From assembly GCA_949283305.1 (NCBI GenBank), contig CASDRU010000018.1, positions 124,001 to 188,000 of the forward strand: DNA of 64,000 bases. The letters run 5' to 3'. The translations under genes were made by a program, and so were the position numbers. The stretch comes from an uncultured Spirochaetales bacterium. GTDB taxonomy: Bacteria; Spirochaetota; Spirochaetia; Sphaerochaetales; Sphaerochaetaceae. Positions 34,471 to 43,043 of the stretch are shown piece after piece (positions within the stretch are counted from its first letter, which is position 1; the number at the start of each line of letters is the position of its first letter). Under the pieces are notes generated by a model. The model made no database searches. It was given only the letters and a program-made list of their open reading frames with translations, and was not told the origin of the DNA.

Positions 34471-35382
34471 ATGGCAGAAAAGACAGTATCTGAAAGAAAG
34501 AAAGGCTCATTGAAAGCAAAGAGAGCCCTTATCGGATACTCTTTCATCGCACCGAATTTTCTGGGTTTTGCCATCTTCATTCTTGTTCCTGTCCTTTTCA
34601 CCCTGATTCTTGGTGTCATGGACTGGGATGGATTCAATGCAATGACATTTGCAGGCCTGGACAACTTCAGGGCGATTTTCAAGGACAGAGTGTTCAAGAG
34701 TGCATTCTGGCTTACTCTTTTGTATGTAGTATGCGCTGTTCTCTTTACTCTTGTCGCATCTCTCGGCCTTGCCTGCGCGCTTAACAAGAAGATAAAGGGC
34801 AGGGATGCTTTCAGAAGTGCTATTTTCTTTCCGTATGTTGCTTCAATGATTGCAATCGGAGCTGTGTGGAAGCAGCTTTTTGAGGCAAACTACGGACCGA
34901 TCAATCATCTGTTGAGATCAATCGGGATTTCCAATCCCCCCGGATGGTTTGCGTCAACAGATGCCGCAATCTGGGGTGTGATAATCGTATCTGTATGGAA
35001 ATTCATGGGATACTACATGCTTATATATCTTGCAGGTCTTCAGGATATTCCTAACCAGCTTTACGAGGCAGCCACGCTTGACGGCGCATCCGGATGGCAG
35101 AGGTTCACAAAGATCACATTCCCGATGCTCACGCCAAGCACGTTCTTTGTCTTCATGATGCTTACAATCAACAGCTTCAAGAGCTTTGACCTGATATATG
35201 CTCTAACTCAGGGCGGTCCTGGAACAAGCACGACGCTTTTAGCCAATTACATCTATAACCAGACATTCATCTACTGGGACTATGGAAAGAGTGCCGCAGC
35301 GTCAATCATTCTGTTCCTGATGGTTCTCATGGTGACAATCATACAGTTCCGCGGTGAGAAGAAATTCACCGATTATCTATGA
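34471..35382 (+). CDS. Sugar ABC transporter permease (MalF-like)
   Basis: A 303-residue inner-membrane permease with six predicted transmembrane helices. The ATPase-contact EAA loop is YEAATLDGASGWQRFTKITFP near residue 205. The opening ALIGYSFIAPNFLGFAIFIL is typical of the sugar-type family. A strong AAGGAGG site precedes the ATG. Partner of the next permease. Confidence 0.93.
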   Translation: MAEKTVSERKKGSLKAKRALIGYSFIAPNFLGFAIFILVPVLFTLILGVMDWDGFNAMTFAGLDNFRAIFKDRVFKSAFWLTLLYVVCAVLFTLVASLGLACALNKKIKGRDAFRSAIFFPYVASMIAIGAVWKQLFEANYGPINHLLRSIGISNPPGWFASTDAAIWGVIIVSVWKFMGYYMLIYLAGLQDIPNQLYEAATLDGASGWQRFTKITFPMLTPSTFFVFMMLTINSFKSFDLIYALTQGGPGTSTTLLANYIYNQTFIYWDYGKSAAASIILFLMVLMVTIIQFRGEKKFTDYL

Positions 35383-35398
35383 TGAGGAGGCAGATATC

Positions 35399-36232
35399 AT
35401 GATGGTAGAAAAAAGAAGTTTGTGGAAAACCATACTCATTTATATTATGCTTGCTGTCCTCACAATCGTGACCCTTCTTCCGCTTGTATGGATGCTCTCA
35501 TCCTCATTCAAGCTTTCCAGTGAGGTATTCTCGTTCCCAATCAAGTGGATTCCGGAGAAGTTCCATTGGGAGAACTATGTTCTCATCTGGGAGAAAATAG
35601 ATCTTGCAAGGTATACATTCAACTCCTTCAAGCTCTCTATCATAATCACTGCAATCCAGCTGCTCACATCAAGCTTTGCAGCATATGGATTCAGCAAGTG
35701 CCATTTCCCGGGACGTGACAAGCTCTTCTTGGCATATATTGCTACAATCGCAATCCCATGGCAGGTGTACATGCTTCCGCAGTACATAATGATGCAGAAG
35801 TTCTCATTAATTGACACGCATCTGTCAATCATACTTCTGCAGAGCTTCACAGCATTCGGAGTATTCCTTTTAAGACAGTTCTATATTACAATTCCAGATG
35901 AACTGCTTGAGGCGGCCCGAATCGACGGACTTACAGAGTATGGAACCTTTGCAAGGATAGTCCTTCCTCTTACAAAGCCTGCTATGGCAACTCTGACCAT
36001 AATGAGCTTTGTCACAGTATGGAATGACTACATGGGACCGATGATCTACTTCAACAGCAACAAAAACAAGACAATCCAGCTTGGTATCCAGCTGTTTGTC
36101 GGTCAGTATTCTGCTGAATATGGTCTTATCATGGCAACCAGTGTTCTTGCAGTTGTTCCTGTATTCATAGTCTTCCTAGCTTTCCAGCGTTTCTTCGTAG
36201 AGGGAATCGCATCAAGCGGACTGAAAGGCTGA
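35399..36232 (+). CDS. Sugar ABC transporter permease (MalG-like)
   Basis: A 277-residue permease with six transmembrane helices. The EAA loop is LLEAARIDGLTEYGTFARIVL. I placed the start at ATG 35399, behind GAGGAGG, in place of an in-frame upstream start that overlaps the first permease. The stop overlaps the following mmcQ start (TGATG). Confidence 0.92.
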   Translation: MMVEKRSLWKTILIYIMLAVLTIVTLLPLVWMLSSSFKLSSEVFSFPIKWIPEKFHWENYVLIWEKIDLARYTFNSFKLSIIITAIQLLTSSFAAYGFSKCHFPGRDKLFLAYIATIAIPWQVYMLPQYIMMQKFSLIDTHLSIILLQSFTAFGVFLLRQFYITIPDELLEAARIDGLTEYGTFARIVLPLTKPAMATLTIMSFVTVWNDYMGPMIYFNSNKNKTIQLGIQLFVGQYSAEYGLIMATSVLAVVPVFIVFLAFQRFFVEGIASSGLKG

Positions 36233-36708
36233 TGAAGGAAATAAAGGAATTATACAAAATATTTACAGATGAGGCTCTCCATTCTCCTCTTTTCAAGGAG
36301 GATGGAGATTCTTTTGTCCTTGAAAGGAATCTTTCCGCTTCCTTTACTCTCTGTCTTTTTGTCAGAAAAGACAAAAGAGTGTTTTCTGAAGTCTATGATG
36401 AGGATGGGGAGACTTTCCTTCCTTATTCGATTGCAGGGTACTCGGGCACACTTTTATCTAGGATTCAAGAGGAAATAGACCAGATAGTCTCGTCTTTGAG
36501 AAACATACATAGCAATTCCTCCTTAGAAAAAGAAATACTTGCATATGTCAGAGAAATATACTCAACATCTGCAGAATCCCTCTTTGGCGATGATACACTG
36601 GTTCTCCGCAGAAACGATACCAGGAAATGGTATGGCATAATAATGAGCGTGAGAAAGAGCAAGATAACTGGAGACAGCCAGAGCATTGTACGCATTGTCA
36701 ACATGAGA
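36232..36708 (+). pseudogene. MmcQ/YjbR family gene, 5' part, interrupted by an insertion sequence
   Basis: N-terminal 159 residues of a MmcQ/YjbR (CyaY-like fold) protein, ending in RKWYGIIMSVRKSK and SIVRIVNMR. The open frame then runs into the element for 17 foreign codons (ending in VTARQY) and stops at 36762. The missing C terminus lies beyond the element at 38140-38298, in register: NMR joins VKREDVKDLV. The family function is uncertain, with a possible DNA-binding role. It was the last gene of the sugar ABC operon. Confidence 0.88.
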
Positions 36709-36871
36709 GTCAACTACCGCTGCCCTGAAGGGCACCAGCTTGTAACTGCCCGGCAGTACTGACGGCTTCAAGCCTCCTGCCTTTGATTCCTGCAGTTTCC
36801 TCATCAGACTTGCAGGTGGCGTTACATCGTGGGATGATTGACTGCACCCCATGACTGAAAGAATATATCCA
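36709..36871 (-). ncRNA. Candidate omega/reRNA scaffold of the TnpB element
   Basis: TnpB nucleases use a guide RNA transcribed from the 3' end of tnpB and the right end, with the guide extending into flanking DNA. Here that is the minus-strand stretch from the tnpB stop to 36709, which has several perfect short hairpins. The guide would be roughly 36708-36693, within mmcQ. Inferred from known TnpB elements; no transcription evidence. Confidence 0.5.
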
Positions 36872-37978
36872 TCAGTCAGTTTGTCTTATCTTATCCACTC
36901 CTCTCTTGTAGATATTCATCGCCGCTATTCTGTCATCATTTCCCTTATACCCACATACAGGACAGCAATAGAGCCTCTTTCTTCTGTCTCTTGCCTTCTT
37001 ATCCACATTAGAGCAATGAGGACATGTCTGTGATGTATGTCTCGCATCTACATATATCACACTGCATCCAGCAAGAGAGGCTTTGTATTCCAGTTTCTGC
37101 TGCAAGTCATAATAAGGCCATGACACACTTATATACCGGTCTTTCCTTTTTACCCTGCAACTCGCATTCCTCACTCCTGAGAGGTCCTCCAGAACGAAGG
37201 TCGTTCCCCTTTCATTCTCGGCGACGAGTGTCTTTGCCAGCTGATGGTTGACATCGTTGACGTAGCGGTTTTCTCTCTTTCCGATTGCCTTAAGCCTTCT
37301 TCTGGATGATGGTGTGTTACGCTTCTGCAGGGATTGTCGCACTGCCTTGAACTTCGCTCTCTTCTGTTTTACTTCTGCTCCCTTATAAAATCTTGTCTTT
37401 CTTCCGTCATAAGTCACTGCCGTGTTTATTATCCCCCTGTCAATTCCTACAACCTTTCTCTCATCCACAATGAAATCAGGACTGCTGAATGTGACGGAAA
37501 CATGGAAAAAAGCTTTGCCTTTCTTAAGGACAAGCTTTGCTCCTCCAAACACTGCATCCTTATTGATATACTTCTCAAATCCCTTTGAAGAAAAAGGAAC
37601 CTTTATTCTCTTCTCCAGTGTATTGAGAGAGACAATTCCTTTATCAATATCAATAGACCAGTCTCTTCCTCTTACCTGATCACACTGTGGTAAAGAGAAG
37701 AAAACAGGCTTATCAAGCTTTATACGGTTTTCCTTTGTATATCTTGCCGCAACTGTCCTTGTAACTGAGATTGCCATCTGGGCTTTAAGAGCGAACCTGT
37801 CTCTTAAAACTGCATAGCTCATTTTCTGAAGATTGACGGCATTGTACTCTTTTTCATAGAAGGCAATGGAGGAGACATGATTGCAAGCATCCCTGTAAGC
37901 ACAAGAGACAGCTTCAAGGAGTTTCAATTCCTCTGCATTCACGTTTAAAGAAAGCTTTGCTGTAATCACTGTTTCCAT
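36872..37978 (-). CDS. tnpB: TnpB RNA-guided nuclease
   Basis: A 368-residue TnpB. RuvC motif I is VVGIDRGIINTAV (Asp), motif II FVLEDLSGVRN (Glu), motif III DRIAAMNIYKRG (Asp), so all three catalytic acids are present. The zinc finger between II and III has CPHC and CPVC. Length is typical, so the protein is probably active. I chose the ATG at 37978 (METVITAKLSL) over one 36 bases upstream: TATAAT ends seven bases before it, suggesting a leaderless mRNA. Confidence 0.9.
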   Translation of the reverse strand: METVITAKLSLNVNAEELKLLEAVSCAYRDACNHVSSIAFYEKEYNAVNLQKMSYAVLRDRFALKAQMAISVTRTVAARYTKENRIKLDKPVFFSLPQCDQVRGRDWSIDIDKGIVSLNTLEKRIKVPFSSKGFEKYINKDAVFGGAKLVLKKGKAFFHVSVTFSSPDFIVDERKVVGIDRGIINTAVTYDGRKTRFYKGAEVKQKRAKFKAVRQSLQKRNTPSSRRRLKAIGKRENRYVNDVNHQLAKTLVAENERGTTFVLEDLSGVRNASCRVKRKDRYISVSWPYYDLQQKLEYKASLAGCSVIYVDARHTSQTCPHCSNVDKKARDRRKRLYCCPVCGYKGNDDRIAAMNIYKRGVDKIRQTD

Positions 37979-38139
37979 ACTTAAGATTATATTACAAAAC
38001 GATTTATTTAACAATAATATATCACATAGGAAAATTTAAGATTTCTGCTTGTTTTAGCTCTTTTCTTTCCTTTACAGAAATCGCAAAAACGCAATTCCTC
38101 TGCCGCCTTGAAAGACAGCAGCTTCCTTGCTGGTAAATT

Positions 38140-38298
38140 GTGAAAAGAGAGGATGTGAAGGACCTTGTTGACATGAGCAGAATATTTCCCGCATGGCATA
38201 TGTGCAAAAGAACATGGTGCACGGTAATCCTGGATGGCTCTCTTTCTCAAAAGGAGATACTCTCCATGCTCGATACAAGCTATACTCTTGCTCTCTAG
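38140..38298 (+). pseudogene. MmcQ/YjbR family gene, 3' part beyond the insertion
   Basis: Fifty-two codons that complete the interrupted gene: VKREDVKDLVDMSRIFPAWH and then MCKRTWCTVILDG, the conserved YjbR end, stopping at TAG 38296-38298. Its stop shares the palindrome CTAG with the TAG of the convergent flavodoxin-like gene. There is no own start signal, so it is not expressed as a separate protein. Confidence 0.85.
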
Positions 38299-38801
38299 CT
38301 TAATGCAAAGCGCTTGATCTCCTCGCTCTTTTTCAAATATGAATCATCTTCAGGGCATGAGATATGCATGAAGGAATAGTCCATCTTGATATATGCACTC
38401 ATTTCCTTGAACTGAGAGTCAAGAAGAGAGTACTCGACATCGTTTTCATCTGCCATGGCATTTAAAATCACTTTCAGCTTCTTTCCTTCAAGCTTATCGC
38501 TGAATGCATAGACTCTGTCTATAATCAGCTTGAGCTGGGCCGTGATGCTCCACCAGTAGATTGGAGATGAGATTATTATCTCGTCAGCTTCTGTCATCAG
38601 AGCCCTAATCTTCTCCATGTCATCATTGATTGCACATTTTCCGTTCCCGTTTTTATGGCAGTACTCGCATGCAATACATGGGCTTATCTTATAATCCCTT
38701 GCAAAAATGACAGTGCTGTCTTTTTTGCAGGAAGAGATTATCCTTGCAATTCCGTCAGAATTCTTTCCCTTTCTCGGGCTGGATGCGATTATTAGTGTCA
38801 C
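38295..38801 (-). CDS. Flavodoxin-like NAD(P)H-dependent FMN reductase
   Basis: A 168-residue flavodoxin-fold protein. Phosphate-binding loop ASSPRKGKNSDGIAR at the N terminus; the segment ACEYCHKNGNGKCAINDDM and SSPIYWWSITAQLKLIIDR is typical of iron-sulfur flavoprotein/NADPH-dependent FMN reductase relatives. It starts with GTG, behind AGGAGG. Possible roles are quinone or flavin reduction; the electron partner is unknown. Confidence 0.85.
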   Translation of the reverse strand: MTLIIASSPRKGKNSDGIARIISSCKKDSTVIFARDYKISPCIACEYCHKNGNGKCAINDDMEKIRALMTEADEIIISSPIYWWSITAQLKLIIDRVYAFSDKLEGKKLKVILNAMADENDVEYSLLDSQFKEMSAYIKMDYSFMHISCPEDDSYLKKSEEIKRFALS

Positions 38802-38871
38802 TGCTGATCCTCCTGAATTAATAATAGCACTTCTTGAAGGAAAAATATTAAGAATGTAGAATAAATCTGTT

Positions 38872-40158
38872 ATGCAAAAAAAGGCAAGACATCAATCACC
38901 GTCGCTGAAGCTGGCTCTCGGCTTCCTTGTTTTCATATTAATTGGAACATTTCTTCTTTTCCTTCCAATCTCGCATCAGGAAGGAAAGAGTCTCAGCTTT
39001 ATTGACTCCCTTGTTCTTGCAACAAGCGCTGTATGCGTGACAGGACTGACTCCTGTCGATTTAAGTCAGACACTTTCTTATTTCGGCTCAACTGTGATGA
39101 TGGTTCTCTTTCAGATCGGAGGACTTGGATACTCTGTCATAGCTGTAACTCTTATAGCCCTCTCATCAAGGAAGGTTGACCTCCTCAACCGGGGCATACT
39201 CCGTGACAGTCTTATAAGCGACAACAGAATGGACATAATGTTCCTGCTCAAGTTCACGCTTGCAACCACATTTTTAATTGAGGCAATAGGAGCTCTTCTT
39301 CTTTTCATGGGCTTTTACGGGGATATGAGCACCCCAAGAGCCATCTATGTGGCAATCTTCACATCCCTTGCCGCATTCAACAACGCAGGCTTCGATCTCT
39401 TCTCGACAAGCCTTGTCTCGTATTATGACTCTCCGCTTGTCATCCTCACTGTTGCCGGCCTTATAATTTGCGGAGGACTGGGCTTTGTAATCTATCTTGA
39501 GGCTATGAACCACAGAAAAGGCAAGAAATTCTCTCTTCATTTCAAGGTCGTGCTCATGATGACTGCAATACTTCTTCTTGTCGGGACAGTTTTATTCCGC
39601 CTCACAATGCCGGTCAACATGCTCAATGCGTTCTTCCAGTCTGTGACTACAAGGACAGCAGGATTCTTCTCATATGACCAGAGCATGCTTTCCAATGCGG
39701 CAATCGTGCTGACAATAATACTCATGTATATCGGGGCAAGCCCCGGATCCACTGGCGGTGGAATAAAGACAACGACTTTCTTTGTCTCATTCAAGGCAGG
39801 ATTTTCGATAATCACAGGAAGAAATCCTTCCTCATTCAAAAGAAGCCTCGGCTATGATGTCATCTTGAAGGCCCTCATTCTCATTGTGCTTTCGATAATG
39901 CTCTGCACTTTAGGCTTTCTGATAATGACAATCACCGATCCTGATATCGCACCGATAAAACTGCTTTATGAGACAGTGTCCGCCTTCGGAACAGTCGGGC
40001 TTTCAATGGCTGTTACTCCTGAGCTTTCTATTGGCGGAAAACTTGTTATAATTATACTGATGTATGCCGGTCGAGTTGGAATACTCACGCTTATAAGCGT
40101 GTTCTCCAGAAAAGCAAGGCAGGCAAAATATGTTGAGGAAAAGGTGGCTATAGGCTGA
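38872..40158 (+). CDS. ktrB: KtrB/TrkH family potassium channel subunit
   Basis: A 428-residue membrane protein with four M1-P-M2 repeats. The four selectivity-filter glycines are visible: AVCVTGLTPVDL, FNNAGFDLF, VTTRTAGFFS and SAFGTVGLSM. The short length is KtrB-like rather than TrkH-like. The start has no Shine-Dalgarno; a TAGAAT element lies nine bases upstream. The stop overlaps the ktrA start. Confidence 0.93.
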   Translation: MQKKARHQSPSLKLALGFLVFILIGTFLLFLPISHQEGKSLSFIDSLVLATSAVCVTGLTPVDLSQTLSYFGSTVMMVLFQIGGLGYSVIAVTLIALSSRKVDLLNRGILRDSLISDNRMDIMFLLKFTLATTFLIEAIGALLLFMGFYGDMSTPRAIYVAIFTSLAAFNNAGFDLFSTSLVSYYDSPLVILTVAGLIICGGLGFVIYLEAMNHRKGKKFSLHFKVVLMMTAILLLVGTVLFRLTMPVNMLNAFFQSVTTRTAGFFSYDQSMLSNAAIVLTIILMYIGASPGSTGGGIKTTTFFVSFKAGFSIITGRNPSSFKRSLGYDVILKALILIVLSIMLCTLGFLIMTITDPDIAPIKLLYETVSAFGTVGLSMAVTPELSIGGKLVIIILMYAGRVGILTLISVFSRKARQAKYVEEKVAIG

Positions 40159-40829
40159 TGAAAAAGAACAATCAGATTTTCGGAATAATAGGAGTGGGCC
40201 GGTTCGGGCTTGCTGTTGCTGAGGAGCTTCTTCAGCGGGATAAAAGCGTTATTGCAATTGACAAGGACCCTGCAAGGCTCAAGCCTCTTCAGGATACTTC
40301 AGCTGAGCTCTTCATCGTAGAGCAGATGAGCAAGGAGGCGCTTGAGGAAACAGGAATCCAGGATGCGGATGTCATAGTAATCGGAATAGGAAAGGATATA
40401 GAAAGCAGTATCCTTGCAGCTCTCAATGCCAAGGAATTCGGAATTGAGAGAGTAATATGCAAGGCCCTTTCTCGCGATCATGCGAAAATCCTCGAGAAAA
40501 TAGGAGCTGAATACATATTTCCTGAAACAGATATCGGAAAGAGACTTGCAATAAGGCTTTCATCCAGAGTCACTCTAGATGTGCTTCCTCTTTCAGATGA
40601 GTTCTCGATTGTGCAGATAAAAGTCCCGGAATATTATGACGGGATGACAGTCCTTGAGACAAATTTCAGAAAGAAATTCAATGTCAACATCATTGCCGTG
40701 ATATCTGACGGAAGGGCAAGCGGTGTGGTTGGCCCTGATACTGTGCTGAAAAAAGATGATTTCATTGTGGTCTGCGGGTCAAATGAATCTCTTGAGAAGC
40801 TTCAGGAAGAGTTTGAAAGGAGAGTCTGA
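40158..40829 (+). CDS. ktrA: KtrA/TrkA potassium uptake regulatory subunit
   Basis: A 223-residue RCK-domain regulator that binds NAD(H)/ATP/ADP and gates KtrB. The Rossmann motif is GIIGVGRFGLAVAEELL, with the acidic strand end VIAIDKDPARL. The C-terminal RCK_C domain begins near residue 135. It overlaps ktrB and the next gene by one base each. Confidence 0.94.
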   Translation: MKKNNQIFGIIGVGRFGLAVAEELLQRDKSVIAIDKDPARLKPLQDTSAELFIVEQMSKEALEETGIQDADVIVIGIGKDIESSILAALNAKEFGIERVICKALSRDHAKILEKIGAEYIFPETDIGKRLAIRLSSRVTLDVLPLSDEFSIVQIKVPEYYDGMTVLETNFRKKFNVNIIAVISDGRASGVVGPDTVLKKDDFIVVCGSNESLEKLQEEFERRV

Positions 40830-42088
40830 TGCTCAAGTCTGATCTTTATTCCTTTCTTGACAGTGCGATCAGTGTTTATCATACAAGCAGCAGAATAAGG
40901 GAATATCTTCTTTCAAAGGGCTTTTATGAGCTGAGAGAGGATGAGGTTTTTTCCATCAACCGCGGAGGAAAGTATTTCGTCATAAGGAACTCATGTGCTG
41001 TAATTGCTTTCACTGTTCCAGAGAACTTTGATTCATTTTCCATAATCTCGAGCCATATAGACAGCCCTACATTCAAGGTCAAAGTGAATCCCATGATAAA
41101 GAAGGTGACAGGAAATACTTTGAATGTAGAGCCATACGGCGGCATGCTTGTCTATTCTTTCTTTGACAGACCTTCAGACATAGCAGGAAGGTTTTTTGTG
41201 CTTGAAGATGGCAAGGTATGTGAGCGCCTGTTCTCTTTTTCCCGCCCTGTATGCTCACTTGTGTCCCTGGCAATCCACCAGAACAGGAAAGCAAATGAAG
41301 GTCTTTCATTCTCGATGCAGAATGAGGTTCAGCCCCTTCTTTCCCTGCCTGGAGGAAAAGACGATCTTCTTGAGGTAGCTGCTGACATCCTAAAAGTCAA
41401 GAAGGACCAGATTCTCTCATATGATCTTTTTCTTGCAAATACTGAAAAGGCAGAGGAGTGGGGACTCAACAGAGAATTCTTTTCTTCTGCCCGCATAGAT
41501 GATCTCAGCTCTGCATATCTTTCAATCAGAGCCCTCTCTGAGTGTGAAAGCGGCAGGAGAATCAACATAGCGGCTCTCTTCAATAATGAGGAAGTCGGTT
41601 CTTCAAGCAACGAAGGAGCGCTTTCCACATTCCTTTCTGATACAATCTCAAGAATCTCTTCAGCACTTGACATAAGTGATGAGGAGCGCCTTGTAATGTA
41701 TTCAAAATCCCTTATCATCTCTTCTGACAACGCTCATGCAAAGCATCCGTGTTTTGAGTCAAAGAGCGATGTGACGAACACTGTCAGATTGAACGGGGGA
41801 GTTGTTATAAAGTACTCTGCCAATTTGAAATACACAACGGATGCTTATTCTGCAGCGTGTGTCAAAGCTCTCATGATTGAGAACAAAATAAAATACCAGG
41901 AATTTGTAAACAACTCAGATGTTCCTGGCGGATCGACACTGGGAAATCTTTCTCTTCACAGGGCAGGCATACCAACCTGCGATGTAGGAATGCCTCAGCT
42001 TGCCATGCATTCGAGCTATGAGACAGCGGGTGTCGATGATATTGAGAGCATGTACAGGCTATTCTGTGCTTTCTACAAGAAAAGATGA
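40829..42088 (+). CDS. M18 family aminopeptidase
   Basis: A 419-residue zinc aminopeptidase of the aspartyl aminopeptidase family (ApeB type). Metal and catalytic motifs in order: SSHIDSPTFKVK, FNNEEVGSSSNEGA, SSDNAHAKHP, and the C-terminal TCDVGMPQLAMHSSYE. Coupled to ktrA and to the following methyltransferase by overlapping start/stop, so it sits in a four-gene operon. Confidence 0.92.
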   Translation: MLKSDLYSFLDSAISVYHTSSRIREYLLSKGFYELREDEVFSINRGGKYFVIRNSCAVIAFTVPENFDSFSIISSHIDSPTFKVKVNPMIKKVTGNTLNVEPYGGMLVYSFFDRPSDIAGRFFVLEDGKVCERLFSFSRPVCSLVSLAIHQNRKANEGLSFSMQNEVQPLLSLPGGKDDLLEVAADILKVKKDQILSYDLFLANTEKAEEWGLNREFFSSARIDDLSSAYLSIRALSECESGRRINIAALFNNEEVGSSSNEGALSTFLSDTISRISSALDISDEERLVMYSKSLIISSDNAHAKHPCFESKSDVTNTVRLNGGVVIKYSANLKYTTDAYSAACVKALMIENKIKYQEFVNNSDVPGGSTLGNLSLHRAGIPTCDVGMPQLAMHSSYETAGVDDIESMYRLFCAFYKKR

Positions 42089-42801
42089 GTCAGAATATTT
42101 TCGATAACCCGGCATTCTTTTCCGGATACATGGAGCTCCGTGCAGGGCTCAATTACAATGATCTTCTTGAGCTTCCTGAAATGAAAAAGCTTCTTCCACC
42201 CCTTTCAGGAAAGAGAATTCTGGATCTTGGATGCGGATTTGGAAAGATGGAAGATTATTTTGTGAAAAACGGTGCTTTTGACGTCACGGCAGTCGACATT
42301 TCCGAGAAGATGATAGGAGAGGCAGTTGAAAAACACAGCTACAGCAATGTGAGATATGTCAGGAAAGATATATCCAATCTGGATCTGGAGGGAGAGTATG
42401 ACATAGTCTATTCATCCCTTGTCTTTCACTATATCAAGGATTTCGAGAAGCTTATGAAACAGATAGACTTGTTGATGAAAAAAGACGGAATACTTCTTTT
42501 TTCCCAGGAGCATCCTCTTACCACGGCAACACTTGACTATCGCGGGCATTTTGATGACTACAATCATTTTGTTTTCGGAGATTACCAGATGGAGGGAAAG
42601 AGAAAGGGCACCTGGTTTGTGGAGAATGTCGAGAATTATCACAGAACTCTCAGTCATATCATCAGCACAGTCTCGTCATTTTTCCGTATCGAGAAGGTTG
42701 TTGAGCCTGTCCCCTCTGAGGATGCTCTCCGTCTGATGCCGAGAATGGAGCGGGACTTCATCCGTCCTACTTTTTTAATAGTAAAAGCATCGAAATCATA
42801 A
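42085..42801 (+). CDS. SAM-dependent class I methyltransferase
   Basis: A 238-residue methyltransferase. Motif I ILDLGCGFGKMEDYFVKNG, motif II acidic TAVDISEKMIG, and the motif for a small-molecule methyltransferase YSSLVFHYIKDFEKL. The substrate is unknown. It overlaps the aminopeptidase by four bases. Confidence 0.85.
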   Translation: MSQNIFDNPAFFSGYMELRAGLNYNDLLELPEMKKLLPPLSGKRILDLGCGFGKMEDYFVKNGAFDVTAVDISEKMIGEAVEKHSYSNVRYVRKDISNLDLEGEYDIVYSSLVFHYIKDFEKLMKQIDLLMKKDGILLFSQEHPLTTATLDYRGHFDDYNHFVFGDYQMEGKRKGTWFVENVENYHRTLSHIISTVSSFFRIEKVVEPVPSEDALRLMPRMERDFIRPTFLIVKASKS

Positions 42802-43043
42802 TAATACGATATTTATTTAATAATAAAATTATATTTAAACAATATATAAATATATATAACAGCCTTCAGCAATAGCATTTCATGATCTTCATATTTGTCT
42901 CCATTTTTTCTTCTGGTATAAAGATTTACAGAGATGATGTGAAAAAATATGGAAAATTTTTGAGTTTTGATGCGAATATCTATTGCATAAATATTCTGGT
43001 TTGTGAATATAATCAATTCATAATAATAAGGGAGGAATTATAT

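Larger units (their letters stand above)
36709..38139 (-). mobile_element. IS200/IS605-type element of the TnpB-only (IS1341) class
   Basis: A 1431-base element carrying only tnpB. Removing it restores the mmcQ frame exactly. On the minus strand the left end follows host sequence CTTTTCAC and the right end finishes with GTTGAC before host TCTCATG; a two-base GT on plus is shared, so the boundary is uncertain by up to two bases. No target duplication is made, as expected for this class. The right-end region folds into small hairpins (GCCC-tgaa-GGGC, ACTGCC-GGGCAGT). No tnpA is present, so it moves only with help from a transposase elsewhere. Confidence 0.85.

Noticed and set aside
36562-36852. 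96-codon minus-strand frame across the mmcQ/element junction
   Set aside because: It spans the insertion boundary and the RNA scaffold of the TnpB element and has no start signal.
42802-43043. Coding extension of livK upstream to 42882
   Set aside because: The extension is AT-rich, carries no signal sequence logic, and the start at 43044 has a strong ribosome site followed by a proper lipoprotein signal.
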